Shown here: in pieces, positions 16,143-24,208 of the stretch | Layout of the letters: each line of letters starts with the position of its first letter | How positions within the stretch are numbered: position 1 is the stretch's first letter | Source of the DNA: JBPCPM01 sp050999155 | Lineage (GTDB): Bacteria; Actinomycetota; Thermoleophilia; Solirubrobacterales; 70-9 | Reading direction: 5' to 3' | Assembly (NCBI GenBank): GCA_050999155.1 | Contig: JBPCPM010000105.1 | Location: 1 to 48,614 of the forward strand | Length of the DNA stretch: 48,614 nt | The notes under the pieces: model-generated | Database searches by the model: none | What the model was told of the DNA's origin: nothing | Seen by the model: the letters and a program-made list of their open reading frames with translations, nothing else | Program-made: the position numbers and the translations under genes

Positions 16143-17672
16143 CTACGGCGCGGAGATGGAGCAGGTGCCGCTGCTGGTGTCCGACGAGCGGCGCTGCTCG
16201 GAGTAGCGCACCGCGCGGTAGATCACGCGGTTGCCGTCGCGCCATTCGAGGGCGGCGACGCTGCGGTACAGATCGGAGCCGGCCGCCGGGGGGTCCAGGC
16301 GGAAGCCCCAGGCCACACGCGCGGTGCCGCCGCTCGGTTCGCCTACCTCGAGCTCGGGGCTGACCACGCCGTCGATGCCGCGCCACTTCTTGGCCGCGGT
16401 GTCGTAGCGCTGGAGGGCGAACCGCGCGTGCCGGGTAAGCCGCCCGTACTGCGACATGCTGGCCTTGACGCCGACCAGACCCTGCTCGCCGGCGGCGCCG
16501 GGGTTCTCGCAGCGGTGGATCGTCAGCCAGATCGGGGCGTCCGGGTCGTAGAGCCCCGGATCGTTCGCCTCGTTGGGCTGGGGCCCGACGTCGCAGGTCG
16601 CGGCCGTGAAGCCGGCAGGATCGCCCCCACCGGCGCCGGGGACCCGCCTGGTCGTGCGGGTCTCCTTCTTGACGCTGCGCCCGTTGACCGTCCATTCGAA
16701 GGTGATGCGCCCGCGGCTGCGGTAGACGCCGCTGTCGGGCCTCGGAAGCCGGAAGCGCACATCGCGCTTGCCTCCAAGGCGGCCCTTGGACACGCGAAGG
16801 CGGGACGTCCGGCTCTCCGGCAGCGTCTTCCATCGGTCGGCTGCCTGATCGAGGAACTGCAGCTCGGCGCTGACGAAAAGGCGTTCGCCACTGGGCCTGG
16901 ACCGCAATCGAGGCAGGTACCCCCGAATCCCGATCGTGCGCAGGTTGGCCGGGGTGTCGCAGACGTTGATCGTGGCCCAGGAGGACTTCGTGGGCGCGGT
17001 GCCTTCGGTGCCGGCCTCGGGTGGAAGCGGCTCGTTGCGGCCCGCCTCGATCGTGCAGCGCGACGCGGAGAATCCGGACGGGTCGGCGAAGGTTGGCTTG
17101 CGCCCTCCGGTGGTCGTCAGGGTGCCGGAGTCGATGACTCTCCCGCTGCGCTTCCAGCGGAATGAGACGCGGCCGCGGATGCGAAACGATCCCTTGCTCG
17201 GGCGGCGGAGCCGGAATGAGTAGCCCGACTGCACGGCACCGCGCTTGTTGCGTGCGACGCGAAGCCAGCCGCTGTCGCCCGACCCCGAGCTCAAATTGCG
17301 CCAGCGTTTGCGGCTCGACTGGTAGTACTGAAGGCGGAACCGCATCGACATCTCGTAGCGGCTGCTGCTCGAGCGCATCCGGGCCCGCACGCCCACCGTA
17401 CGGGGGTGCGACGGCGTGTCGCAGATGTTGATCGTCGACCAGGTGGTGGAGCGACGGAACTGCCGGGCAGATGCCTGGGCGTCGAGCCCGGGACCGCCCG
17501 CGGCCCCGGCAAGCGGAGCCTCGTCGAGTTCGATCCCATCGGGCTGGGGGCCCAGCGAGCTGGCCGTGGGCGCCGCGAGTGCCGCAGCGGGAGCGACCAT
17601 CAGCGCGAGCGCCACGGCCAGGGCTGCGGCAAGACGCGACATGGTCGCTTGCGTGAGGTTCGGTGAGGGCAT
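16143..17672 (-). CDS. secreted protein with three tandem Cys-flanked repeats, function unknown
   Basis: 509 residues with a signal peptide (hydrophobic core LAAALAVALALMV, cleavage near ALA-AP). The mature part is three divergent copies of a domain of about 130-150 residues. Each opens with a W-T-I...C-[DE]-x-P motif (WSTINICDTP, WATINVCDTP, WLTIHRCENP), has a middle strand with a repeated R-[GS]-R..F.W pattern, and closes with a single Cys (SRCTI, ATCDV, GTCSI). One disulfide per repeat is likely. The protein is very rich in Arg and Ser. I know no named family. M11 (17642) is an alternative start giving a more typical signal peptide. Confidence 0.75.
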   Translation of the reverse strand: MPSPNLTQATMSRLAAALAVALALMVAPAAALAAPTASSLGPQPDGIELDEAPLAGAAGGPGLDAQASARQFRRSTTWSTINICDTPSHPRTVGVRARMRSSSSRYEMSMRFRLQYYQSSRKRWRNLSSGSGDSGWLRVARNKRGAVQSGYSFRLRRPSKGSFRIRGRVSFRWKRSGRVIDSGTLTTTGGRKPTFADPSGFSASRCTIEAGRNEPLPPEAGTEGTAPTKSSWATINVCDTPANLRTIGIRGYLPRLRSRPSGERLFVSAELQFLDQAADRWKTLPESRTSRLRVSKGRLGGKRDVRFRLPRPDSGVYRSRGRITFEWTVNGRSVKKETRTTRRVPGAGGGDPAGFTAATCDVGPQPNEANDPGLYDPDAPIWLTIHRCENPGAAGEQGLVGVKASMSQYGRLTRHARFALQRYDTAAKKWRGIDGVVSPELEVGEPSGGTARVAWGFRLDPPAAGSDLYRSVAALEWRDGNRVIYRAVRYSEQRRSSDTSSGTCSISAP

Positions 17673-17756
17673 GGCGCGGACGACGGCTCGGCGGAACGCA
17701 GGGTTCTAGCGGCCCCTGCCCTCCTCTGCAATGCACAACCGTTGGCGGCAGGAAAA

Positions 17757-17772
17757 GTTGTGCGAATCGCAC
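17757..17772. other. inverted repeat GTGCGA-A-TCGCAC with nested hairpin
   Basis: In the 149-bp divergent gap between the three-repeat protein and SpoIID/LytB genes, GTGCGA/TCGCAC (17760-17772) forms a near-perfect palindrome. GTTGTGC (17757-17763) also pairs with GCACAAC (17733-17739). It could be an operator. Nothing else is visible in this gap except a weak GTAGAT hexamer close to the downstream ATG. Confidence 0.3.
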
Positions 17773-17821
17773 GAGCGCTCAGGCCCGCAACTCGTCCGGC
17801 CGATTGCTGTTGTAGATCCCG

Positions 17822-19387
17822 ATGCCACGACGCCGCCTTCTCACATGCGCCCTCGCCCTCCTGACCGTGCTGGTCGCCGCTTCGCCGGCGGCGGCCGCGT
17901 TTGGCGACCGCACGCTCAAACGCGGCAGCCGTGGCGACGACGTTCGCGTCCTGCAGTCCTCGCTGACCCGTCTCGGCTGGTCCACCAGCGCCGATGGCGT
18001 CTACGGCAGCGCGACGGTCAGCAACGTCAAACGCTACGAGAAGGCGAACAGGCTCACCCGCGACGGCAAGGTTTCCCGGGCCCAGGCCCGCCGGATCCGC
18101 CGCCAGGTCGGCAAGCTCGGCTCCAGCTCGGGCCGCTGGACCGTGTCGGGCGCCGGCTGGGGCCACGGCATCGGGATGAGCCAATACGGCGCCTACGGGA
18201 TGGCTCGCGACGGCGCCACGTACGACCAGATCCTCGCCCACTTCTACTCCGGCACGGCGCTGGCAGAAGCGGGCAACCGCACGGTTCGCGTGCTCGTCAA
18301 GCCTTCGACATCGGTGATCAGCTTCCGCGGCGCAACCAAGGCCTGCGGTCGCACGCTGCGCTCGTCGAGCACCTACCAGGCCCGCCGCAGCGGCTCGCGG
18401 GTCGTGCTCACATCACGCACGGGACGCGCGCTGCGCAACTGCGCCAGCCTCCTGCGGGCCACCGGCGGCAGCAGCGTGGTCATCTCCGACCGCGGCACCT
18501 ACCGGGGGGCCTTCGAGGCCCGGCCGGCCGGGTCCAGCCTCAACGGCATCAACGCCGTCGACCTCGAGTCCTACGTCAAGGGCGTCGTGCCCAACGAGAT
18601 GCCGGCCTCCTGGGAGCCCGAGGCGCTGAAGGCCCAGGCCGTCGCCGCGCGGACCTACGCGCTGACCACCCAGAAGTCGGGCAGCGGCTGGGAGCACTAC
18701 GACGACACCCGCAGCCAGGTCTACCGCGGCATGAGCTCGGAGCGAGCATCGACCAACGAGGCCGTCGAGCAGACCCCCGGCCACATCGTCACCTACGACG
18801 GCAAGCCCGCGGTCACGTACTTCCACTCTACCTCCGGCGGTCGCACGGAGAACGTCGAGCACGCCTGGACGGGCTCGGCCTCCAAGCCCTGGCTGCGCAG
18901 CGTCCGCGACCCGGGAGACAGGCTCTCTCCCTATCACCGGTGGAAGGTCACGTTCTCTCAGGCGACGATCGAGCGCAAGCTCGGGTCGCTGGTCAAGGGC
19001 TCGCTGCGCGAGATCAAGATCACCAAGAAGGGTGTCTCGCCCCGGATCGTCAACGCGCTCGTGGTCGGCTCGCGCGGCAGCGTGCGCACGACCGGAGCGG
19101 TCTTGCGCGCCCGCCTGGGCCTGCGCGACACGTGGGCCTCCTTCACCAAGGTCACGAGCTCGACGAGCACCGTGCTGGCCAGCGCGATCGGCCTCAAGGC
19201 CATCAAGGGCACGGTCACCGGCAACGTCGACAGTGCCGACCTGCAGCGGCGCCGCGGCGGCCGGTGGGTCACCGATCGCGAGCTGTCGCTTGATAAGGCC
19301 GGTCGTTTCACCACCCTCGTCGGCAAGGGCACCTACCGCGTGCTGACCGACAACCGCGTGGCGGGGCCGACGGTCCGCGTCCGCTAG
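17822..19387 (+). CDS. SpoIID/LytB-domain secreted protein with PG-binding domain
   Basis: 521 residues. A signal peptide (about 1-25, ending PAAAAF) is followed by a PG_binding_1 domain (about 30-85, LKRGSRGDDVRVLQ) and the SpoIID/LytB domain. Its landmarks are GWGHGIGMSQYGA at about 118-130, GINAVDLESYVKGVVPNEMP at about 240-260, LKAQAVAARTYAL, and YFHSTSGGRTE. In sporulating bacteria SpoIID is a lytic transglycosylase on denuded glycan; outside spore formers, family members probably act in wall remodelling. The conserved Glu lies in PNEMPASWEPEALKAQ. It is divergent from the three-repeat secreted protein. Confidence 0.92.
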   Translation: MPRRRLLTCALALLTVLVAASPAAAAFGDRTLKRGSRGDDVRVLQSSLTRLGWSTSADGVYGSATVSNVKRYEKANRLTRDGKVSRAQARRIRRQVGKLGSSSGRWTVSGAGWGHGIGMSQYGAYGMARDGATYDQILAHFYSGTALAEAGNRTVRVLVKPSTSVISFRGATKACGRTLRSSSTYQARRSGSRVVLTSRTGRALRNCASLLRATGGSSVVISDRGTYRGAFEARPAGSSLNGINAVDLESYVKGVVPNEMPASWEPEALKAQAVAARTYALTTQKSGSGWEHYDDTRSQVYRGMSSERASTNEAVEQTPGHIVTYDGKPAVTYFHSTSGGRTENVEHAWTGSASKPWLRSVRDPGDRLSPYHRWKVTFSQATIERKLGSLVKGSLREIKITKKGVSPRIVNALVVGSRGSVRTTGAVLRARLGLRDTWASFTKVTSSTSTVLASAIGLKAIKGTVTGNVDSADLQRRRGGRWVTDRELSLDKAGRFTTLVGKGTYRVLTDNRVAGPTVRVR

Positions 19388-19393
19388 CGGCGG

Positions 19394-19933
19394 TCAGAGC
19401 GCGAAGGTCCGGGGCACCAGTGCCCGGTCCAGCGCGGCGCGCGCGAAGAGCAGGTGGGCCGCCTCTCCGGCCAGTAGCTGGGCGAGCAGAAACCGCAGCC
19501 CGGGGTCGGTCACCGGACCGAGCGCCCGCACGTAGGCGGCGCTGAGCCGCTGCTCGGCGGCGAGGGCCAGCTCGATCAGGTCCCTGCCGTCTCGCACCGC
19601 GGTCAGGCCTGGCACCTGCTCGACCGGAGGACGTTGCGGAGGGGTCCGCCCGGCAGCGCTCAGCACCTTGCCGATCTCCTCGGCGTGGCGTTGCTCTTCG
19701 ATGCGCACGTCGCGCAGGATCCGCGCCCCGGCGGCGCCGAACTCGCTGCTCTTGGCCGCGGCGTCCCAGACGACCATGGCGGCGAGCTCGGCCCGCATCA
19801 GCTGCTCAGCGAGATCGAGGTCGGCGGGGCCGGGTGTGGCCGCCCCGGCGGGCGAGACGGCCGGGCCGCCCAGCGCGAGTGCTGCCGCGCCGGCCAGTCC
19901 CCGGCCGGCCAGGGCACGCCGGGTGATTGTCAC
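19394..19933 (-). CDS. secreted ferritin-like domain protein (DUF4439-like)
   Basis: 179 residues. The N-terminus has a twin-Arg-like start (TITRRALAGRGLAGAAALALGG) consistent with Tat export. The rest is a four-helix bundle with Glu/His residues placed as in ferritin-like proteins (RAELAAM, IEEQRHAEEI, EQRLSAAY, GEAAHLLF). Its start codon GTG 19931-19933 overlaps the stop of the preceding lipoprotein gene (GTGA), so the two are translationally coupled and probably paralogous partners. Metal binding is inferred, not shown. Confidence 0.75.
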   Translation of the reverse strand: MTITRRALAGRGLAGAAALALGGPAVSPAGAATPGPADLDLAEQLMRAELAAMVVWDAAAKSSEFGAAGARILRDVRIEEQRHAEEIGKVLSAAGRTPPQRPPVEQVPGLTAVRDGRDLIELALAAEQRLSAAYVRALGPVTDPGLRFLLAQLLAGEAAHLLFARAALDRALVPRTFAL

Positions 19934-20502
19934 CGCGGCGCTTTCCGGACGGCCTGGCCGACCGGGCTGTCGGCCCGGGCGGCCGCGAGGACCGTGAGGT
20001 GCTCGGCGTCGACGGCCAGGATCGAGGCGAGGTCGCGGCGTGCTCGCTGGTCGGCGAGCCGCACCAGGGCGGCGACCTGATCACGGTTGATCTCGCTGCG
20101 CCGGGCGCGCACCTGCTCGAGCGCCTCGGCGAGGGATGCCGACACGACAAGGGGCGTGGGGCGGGGCGGGGCGCCGGCGGTCCCGGTCAGCCGGTCGGCG
20201 TGCTCGGTAAGCCGCCTGGCGTGCGCCCGGTCTCGGCGCTGCATCGCCCGCAGCAGCGCAGCCACCCCGGCCCCGGCCCGTCGCGCCGGGATCTCGGTCA
20301 GGGCGGAGGCGACGGCAAGCTCCTGGCCGGCCAGCGCCCGCAGGATCCCCGCGTCCTCCACGGGCCCGCTTGAGGGTTCGGGGATCTCGCCCTCGTCCCC
20401 GCACCCGGTGACCGCCAGGCCGGCTGCGGCGGCCAGGGCAGTGGCCGAGGCGGCACGCAGGACCGCGCGGCGCGGGTAGAGGTCGTGGCCGGGGGTGGTC
20501 AT
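19930..20502 (-). CDS. ferritin-like lipoprotein
   Basis: 190 residues. The N-terminus has YPRRAVLRAAS followed by a hydrophobic segment and the lipobox LAVTGC, so it is probably a Tat-exported lipoprotein. The mature domain is helical, with repeated Glu/His-containing helices (GQELAVASAL, QRRDRAHARRLTEHAD, VDAEHLTVL) like DUF4439 ferritin-like proteins. It starts at ATG 20502; TACGCT (20519-20524, minus strand) is a possible -10. Its TGA overlaps the GTG of the second ferritin-like gene. The pair could form a mixed complex at the membrane. Confidence 0.75.
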   Translation of the reverse strand: MTTPGHDLYPRRAVLRAASATALAAAAGLAVTGCGDEGEIPEPSSGPVEDAGILRALAGQELAVASALTEIPARRAGAGVAALLRAMQRRDRAHARRLTEHADRLTGTAGAPPRPTPLVVSASLAEALEQVRARRSEINRDQVAALVRLADQRARRDLASILAVDAEHLTVLAAARADSPVGQAVRKAPR

Positions 20503-20553
20503 GCCAACTCCGCCGCGCAGCGTACTTCCCGGCCGCCACGCCCCGGCCGCAGG

Positions 20554-20559
20554 TAGCCT
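20554..20559 (+). promoter_or_regulatory. -10 hexamer TAGCCT, leaderless
   Basis: TAGCCT ends 6 nt before GTG 20566. Confidence 0.6.
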
Positions 20560-20565
20560 CGACCC

Positions 20566-21255
20566 GTGGACGCGGCAGCCGAGCTCGACGTCCTGGCCAA
20601 CGAGATCGCGGGCTGCCGGGCCTGCCCGCGGCTTGTCGAGTGGCGCGAGAAGGTGGCAGCAGACCCCCCGCGCCGCCACCGCGGCGAGCGCTACTGGGCG
20701 CGTCCCGTGCCGGGCTTCGGGGACCCCGGCGCCTGCATCGTGCTGGTCGGGCTGGCCCCCGCGGCCAACGGGGCCAACCGCACCGGACGGGTGTTCACCG
20801 GTGACCGATCGGGCGACTGGCTGTACGCCGCCCTGTACCGGGCCGGGCTGGCCAACCAGCCCACGGCGACGGACCTGGGCGACGGGCTCGCACTGCGCGA
20901 CGCCTGGGTCACGGCTGCGGTGCGCTGCGCCCCGCCGGCCAACAAGCCCACTCCCGGCGAGCGTGACCGCTGCGCGCCGTTTCTGGTGCGCGAGCTGGAG
21001 CTGCTGGACCGGGCGACGGTGCTCGTGTGTCTCGGCGCCTTCGGCTGGGACGCGGCCCTACGGACCCTGGCCGCCGGCGGCGTCTCCGTCCCCCGGCCCA
21101 AGCCCCGCTTCGGCCACGGCACCGAGGCGCAGGTCGGCGAGCGCACCCTGCTGGGCTGCTTTCACCCCAGCCAGCAGAACACGTTCACCGGCCGGCTCAC
21201 CGAGCCTATGATCGATGCCGTGCTGTCTCGCGCTCGGGAACTTGCGAATCCCTGA
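20566..21255 (+). CDS. type-5 uracil-DNA glycosylase (UDGb)
   Basis: 229 residues. It removes uracil and other deaminated bases from DNA as the first step of base-excision repair. The family-5 active-site motif GLAPAANGANRTGR with FTGD is clear, as is the second motif CFHPSQQNTFTG. Cysteines for a 4Fe-4S cluster appear as CRACP near the N-terminus and as VRCAPP and RCAPF in the middle. Family 5 enzymes are typical of thermophiles and actinobacteria. Its 3' end overlaps the end of a small minus-strand membrane-protein gene by 50 bp. Confidence 0.92.
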   Translation: MDAAAELDVLANEIAGCRACPRLVEWREKVAADPPRRHRGERYWARPVPGFGDPGACIVLVGLAPAANGANRTGRVFTGDRSGDWLYAALYRAGLANQPTATDLGDGLALRDAWVTAAVRCAPPANKPTPGERDRCAPFLVRELELLDRATVLVCLGAFGWDAALRTLAAGGVSVPRPKPRFGHGTEAQVGERTLLGCFHPSQQNTFTGRLTEPMIDAVLSRARELANP

Positions 21256-21370
21256 GCCTGGCGTCGTCCTGCTCGCGCTGTCGGCCCTCCCAGCGGATCA
21301 GCGGCAGGGTGACGGCCATGACCAAGCCGAAGATCACCAGGCCGGCAAGGAAGATCAGCACGTCGCTCAC
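21206..21370 (-). CDS. small single-helix membrane protein
   Basis: 54 residues: a helix (VLIFLAGLVIFGLVMAVTLP) followed by a charged tail rich in Arg, Glu and Gln. The start GTG 21368-21370 overlaps the TGA of the upstream small membrane-protein gene (GTGA), which supports translation. The 3' end overlaps the uracil-DNA glycosylase gene by 50 bp on the other strand. Function unknown; it probably works with its upstream partner. Confidence 0.6.
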   Translation of the reverse strand: MSDVLIFLAGLVIFGLVMAVTLPLIRWEGRQREQDDARLRDSQVPERETARHRS

Positions 21371-21552
21371 GAGTGGTCGTCTCCCTGGCCGGCCAGCATC
21401 AGGGCGCCGAGCGCGAGGATCGACGGAACCCAGATGCCGACGAACAGGCCCTCGGCGCGCTCGCCGGAGAACCACAGGGCCACCGAAAGCAGGAAGGACG
21501 CGAAGGCCGCGGCCAGGTAGCCGTACCGTGCACGTTGCATCGACTGTCTCAT
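21367..21552 (-). CDS. small two-helix membrane protein
   Basis: 61 residues with two helices (YLAAAFASFLLSVALWF and GIWVPSILALGALMLAG) and a short acidic end. I start at ATG 21552 because AAGGAG lies 6 nt upstream; the frame is open to a TTG at 21603. TATCCT (21593-21598, minus strand) is a likely -10 giving a leader of about 33 nt. It overlaps the next small membrane protein by GTGA, so the two are expressed together. No family recognised. Confidence 0.65.
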   Translation of the reverse strand: MRQSMQRARYGYLAAAFASFLLSVALWFSGERAEGLFVGIWVPSILALGALMLAGQGDDHS

Positions 21553-21592
21553 CCACTGCTCCTTGGTGATCGGTGGGTTGGGCGCCAGCGGC

Positions 21593-21598
21593 AGGATA
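21593..21598 (-). promoter_or_regulatory. -10 hexamer TATCCT of the small membrane-protein pair
   Basis: TATCCT on the minus strand, followed by a short leader with the Shine-Dalgarno AAGGAG (21559-21564) and ATG 21552. This is one of the few clearly leadered transcripts here. Confidence 0.5.
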
Positions 21599-21622
21599 CG
21601 CAACCCGCCCCGATGCTCGGAC

Positions 21623-22975
21623 TCAGGCGCCGGGCGCGGCGTCCAGGTGCTCGGGGGCGAACGCCTCGCGGGCGAGTCCTTCGGCCTCGGCGGCGTTGGC
21701 CACGGCCTGGGCCACCCGCGCGTGGACCTCGGCGTCGAGAGGGTCGGGAACCAGTTCGCTGGCCTCGGTGAAGTTGGCGATCGCGCCGGCGGCCGCGAGC
21801 TTCATCGACTCCGAGATGCGGCTCGCCCCGCAGGCCAGCGCCCCGCGGAAGATGCCGGGGAAGCCCAGCACGTTGTTGACCATCGAGCCGTCGGCCGCGA
21901 AGGACGCCCCGGCCTCCAGCGCGTCTTCGGGCGTGATCTCGGGCTCCGGGTTCGAGAGGGCGAGGATGACCTGGCCTTCACGCACCGACGACGGCTCGAT
22001 CAGCCCGGGCTTGCCGGTGGTGGCGCACACTACGTCGGCGTTTTCCATGACCTCCTCCATCGAGGCGATCTCGATCCCCCGCTCGCGGGCCCGCTCCTGC
22101 GCCTGCTCGTCGGGATCGGCAGCCAGCACCCGGCTCGTTCCCGCCTGGACGGCGAGGCCGGCGATCCCCAGCCCGGCGGCACCGAGGCCGATCTGGCCCA
22201 ACGTCGCCTCGTCGAGGCTGATGTCCGTCTGATGGCAGCCGACGATCACCGCCGCCAGGGCGGCGACCGCGGTTCCGTGGACGTCGTCGTGCATGACCGG
22301 GATGTCCAGGCCGGAGATCAGCCGCTCCTCGATCTCGAAGCACTCGGGGGCGGAGATGTCTTCCAGGTGGATGGCACCGAATCCGCAGGACAGCCGCGAC
22401 ACCGTCTCGACGAACTCGTCGGGTTCCCGGGCGGAGATCAGCAACGGCACGGCCGAGATCCCGGCCAGCCGGCGGTAGAACAGCGCCTTGCCTTCCATGA
22501 CCGGCATGGACGCGGTCGGGCCGATGTCCCCGAGGCCGAGGACCCGGGTGCCGTTCGTGCAGATCGCGATCGTGGTGCCGATCATCGTGTAGCGGCGGGC
22601 AAGCGACTCATCCTCGGCGATCGCCTCGCACACCCGGGCCACGCCCGGCGTGTAGACGTCGCGCATGTCCTGCAGCGTCTTGACCGGCGCGTTGGCCTCC
22701 ATGCGGATCTTGCCGCCGTGGTGGGCGGAGATCGCCCGGTCGTAGACGTCGAGGACCCGCACCCCCTCGACCTCGCCGAGGCGGTCGGAGATGCTCTCGG
22801 CCTGCTGTTCGTCGGCCACCTCGATGTTGATCTGGCGCACCGAGCGGTGGCGGCCGATCTTGACCGTCTCGATGTCCCCGATCAGCCCCTCGGCCTCCGA
22901 GATCGCGCTGCACACCCGCGCGAGCTGCCCGGCCCGGTGGGGCTGCTCGATGCGGTAGACGTAGTCGGCCGGCAC
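21623..22975 (-). CDS. NAD(P)-dependent malic enzyme with N-terminal ACT domain
   Basis: 450 residues. It oxidatively decarboxylates malate to pyruvate. An ACT-type regulatory domain occupies about 1-75, followed by the malic enzyme catalytic domain: YTPGVA, GLGDIGP, MEGKA, and HLEDISAP with IPVMHDDVHGTA carrying the metal and catalytic residues. A Rossmann NAD domain has GLGAAGLGIAG. The fused ACT domain suggests allosteric control by a small molecule, perhaps an amino acid. The start is GTG 22973-22975. Whether NAD or NADP is preferred is not clear from the sequence. Confidence 0.93.
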   Translation of the reverse strand: MPADYVYRIEQPHRAGQLARVCSAISEAEGLIGDIETVKIGRHRSVRQINIEVADEQQAESISDRLGEVEGVRVLDVYDRAISAHHGGKIRMEANAPVKTLQDMRDVYTPGVARVCEAIAEDESLARRYTMIGTTIAICTNGTRVLGLGDIGPTASMPVMEGKALFYRRLAGISAVPLLISAREPDEFVETVSRLSCGFGAIHLEDISAPECFEIEERLISGLDIPVMHDDVHGTAVAALAAVIVGCHQTDISLDEATLGQIGLGAAGLGIAGLAVQAGTSRVLAADPDEQAQERARERGIEIASMEEVMENADVVCATTGKPGLIEPSSVREGQVILALSNPEPEITPEDALEAGASFAADGSMVNNVLGFPGIFRGALACGASRISESMKLAAAGAIANFTEASELVPDPLDAEVHARVAQAVANAAEAEGLAREAFAPEHLDAAPGA

Positions 22976-23047
22976 CGTGGAGCCGTACCCGGTCGACGGC
23001 AGGGTCGAACGCCGCGCGCGACAAACGGCCGCTCGGCAGGTGGCCGG

Positions 23048-24088
23048 TTAGCGCGAGATCCGGATCAGGGTGCCGACGGGCACCTGGCGGTACAGCGCCT
23101 TCACGTCGGACACGCGCATCCGGATGCAGCCGTGGGACGCGCGGGTCCCGATCGACCAGGGCTCGCCGGTGCCGTGGATGCCCACGCCGTTGACGATCCC
23201 CATCCACCGGGCCTTGAGCGGGTTGTTCGGGGCGCCTCCGGGGATTGTCTTGCCCGCCAGCGACCCGGCCCAGGACTTGTTCGGAGCGTGCCAGGCGGGG
23301 TTGATCTGCTTGTTGCGGATCCGGTAGGTGCCGGCCGGGGTGGTGTAGCCGGCCATGCCGAGCGCGATCCCGTAGCTGCGGCGGAAGCGCAGCCGCTTGA
23401 AGACGCGGACGCGGAAGCTGCGGCGGTCGACCGTGAGCACGACCGGGTAGCGCGAGGCGAGGCCGCGGCGGGTCACCGCCGGGCGGGTCCGGCTAACGCG
23501 CTGGCGGATGGTGCGCGACAGGCTCGGCCGCTCCATCCGCGCCCGGATGCGCTTGGCCAGCGCGCTTGCGCTGATGCGGGTACCGCGGCGGCTGCCCCGG
23601 GTGCGGATCCGGGTGATCAGGACCCGCACGCTGGCGTTGCGCGGGGCGCGGTAGGTGCGGCGCGCCACCAGGGCGGCGAAGTTCGAGACGGCCTTCTTGG
23701 AGTAGGAGATCGCCAGGTCGACCTCGACCGGCTTGTGGGAGTTGTCGGCCCGGCGGTCACGGTTGCGAGTCGCGTAGTAGGCACGCTTGGCCGTGCGGAG
23801 GGAGTCGAGGCGGATCTTGGCGCGGGTTCCGGTCATCCGGTGGCGGCGTGCCCCGACCACGATGTTGGTGGCTCGGCGCACCTTGCGCGAACGCCGGCGC
23901 TCGATCAGTGCCTCGGCCTCGCCGACGGTCATACCGCCGAGATCCACGCCGTTGGCCGACGCGTTGTTGCCGATGGTCCGCTCGCCGATGGGCGGTAGCG
24001 GCGTCGTCTCGGCCGCCGCAGCCGGGCCGGCCAGCAAGGCCAAGGCGCACAAGGCCACCAGCGAAATGCGCAACAGGGAAGTCGTCAC
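23048..24088 (-). CDS. L,D-transpeptidase (YkuD) with N-terminal wall domain
   Basis: 346 residues. It forms 3-3 peptidoglycan cross-links or attaches proteins to the wall outside the membrane. The signal peptide is LVALCALALLAGPAAAAE. A basic middle region of about 180 residues resembles the DUF found ahead of YkuD domains (GVDLGGMTVGEAE). The C-terminal YkuD domain holds GIHGTGEPW and the catalytic SHGCIRM (Cys about residue 321). GTG 24088 is chosen over an upstream ATG because GGAGA lies 8 nt before it. It is divergent from pgsA. Confidence 0.92.
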   Translation of the reverse strand: MTTSLLRISLVALCALALLAGPAAAAETTPLPPIGERTIGNNASANGVDLGGMTVGEAEALIERRRSRKVRRATNIVVGARRHRMTGTRAKIRLDSLRTAKRAYYATRNRDRRADNSHKPVEVDLAISYSKKAVSNFAALVARRTYRAPRNASVRVLITRIRTRGSRRGTRISASALAKRIRARMERPSLSRTIRQRVSRTRPAVTRRGLASRYPVVLTVDRRSFRVRVFKRLRFRRSYGIALGMAGYTTPAGTYRIRNKQINPAWHAPNKSWAGSLAGKTIPGGAPNNPLKARWMGIVNGVGIHGTGEPWSIGTRASHGCIRMRVSDVKALYRQVPVGTLIRISR

Positions 24089-24143
24089 TGATGGTTCTCC
24101 AGGCGAGCGGTCGGCGGGCCCCGAGGCCCTTGGTGCGCCCTGC

Positions 24144-24149
24144 ATGGTA
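24144..24149 (-). promoter_or_regulatory. -10 hexamer TACCAT of the L,D-transpeptidase gene
   Basis: On the minus strand TACCAT would give a leader of roughly 50 nt with GGAGA before GTG 24088. Confidence 0.45.
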
Positions 24150-24208
24150 CCCGGGAAACGGGCCGCGTTGCACGGATTCTTCGTGCGTGGCGGATACTGC
24201 ACGCACGC

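Noticed and set aside
16024..17772. Long minus-strand frame joined to the DUF4235 gene
   Set aside because: The upstream part overlaps the three-repeat protein in another frame of the same strand and is Arg/Pro/Gly-rich. Only the last 90 codons look like a protein.
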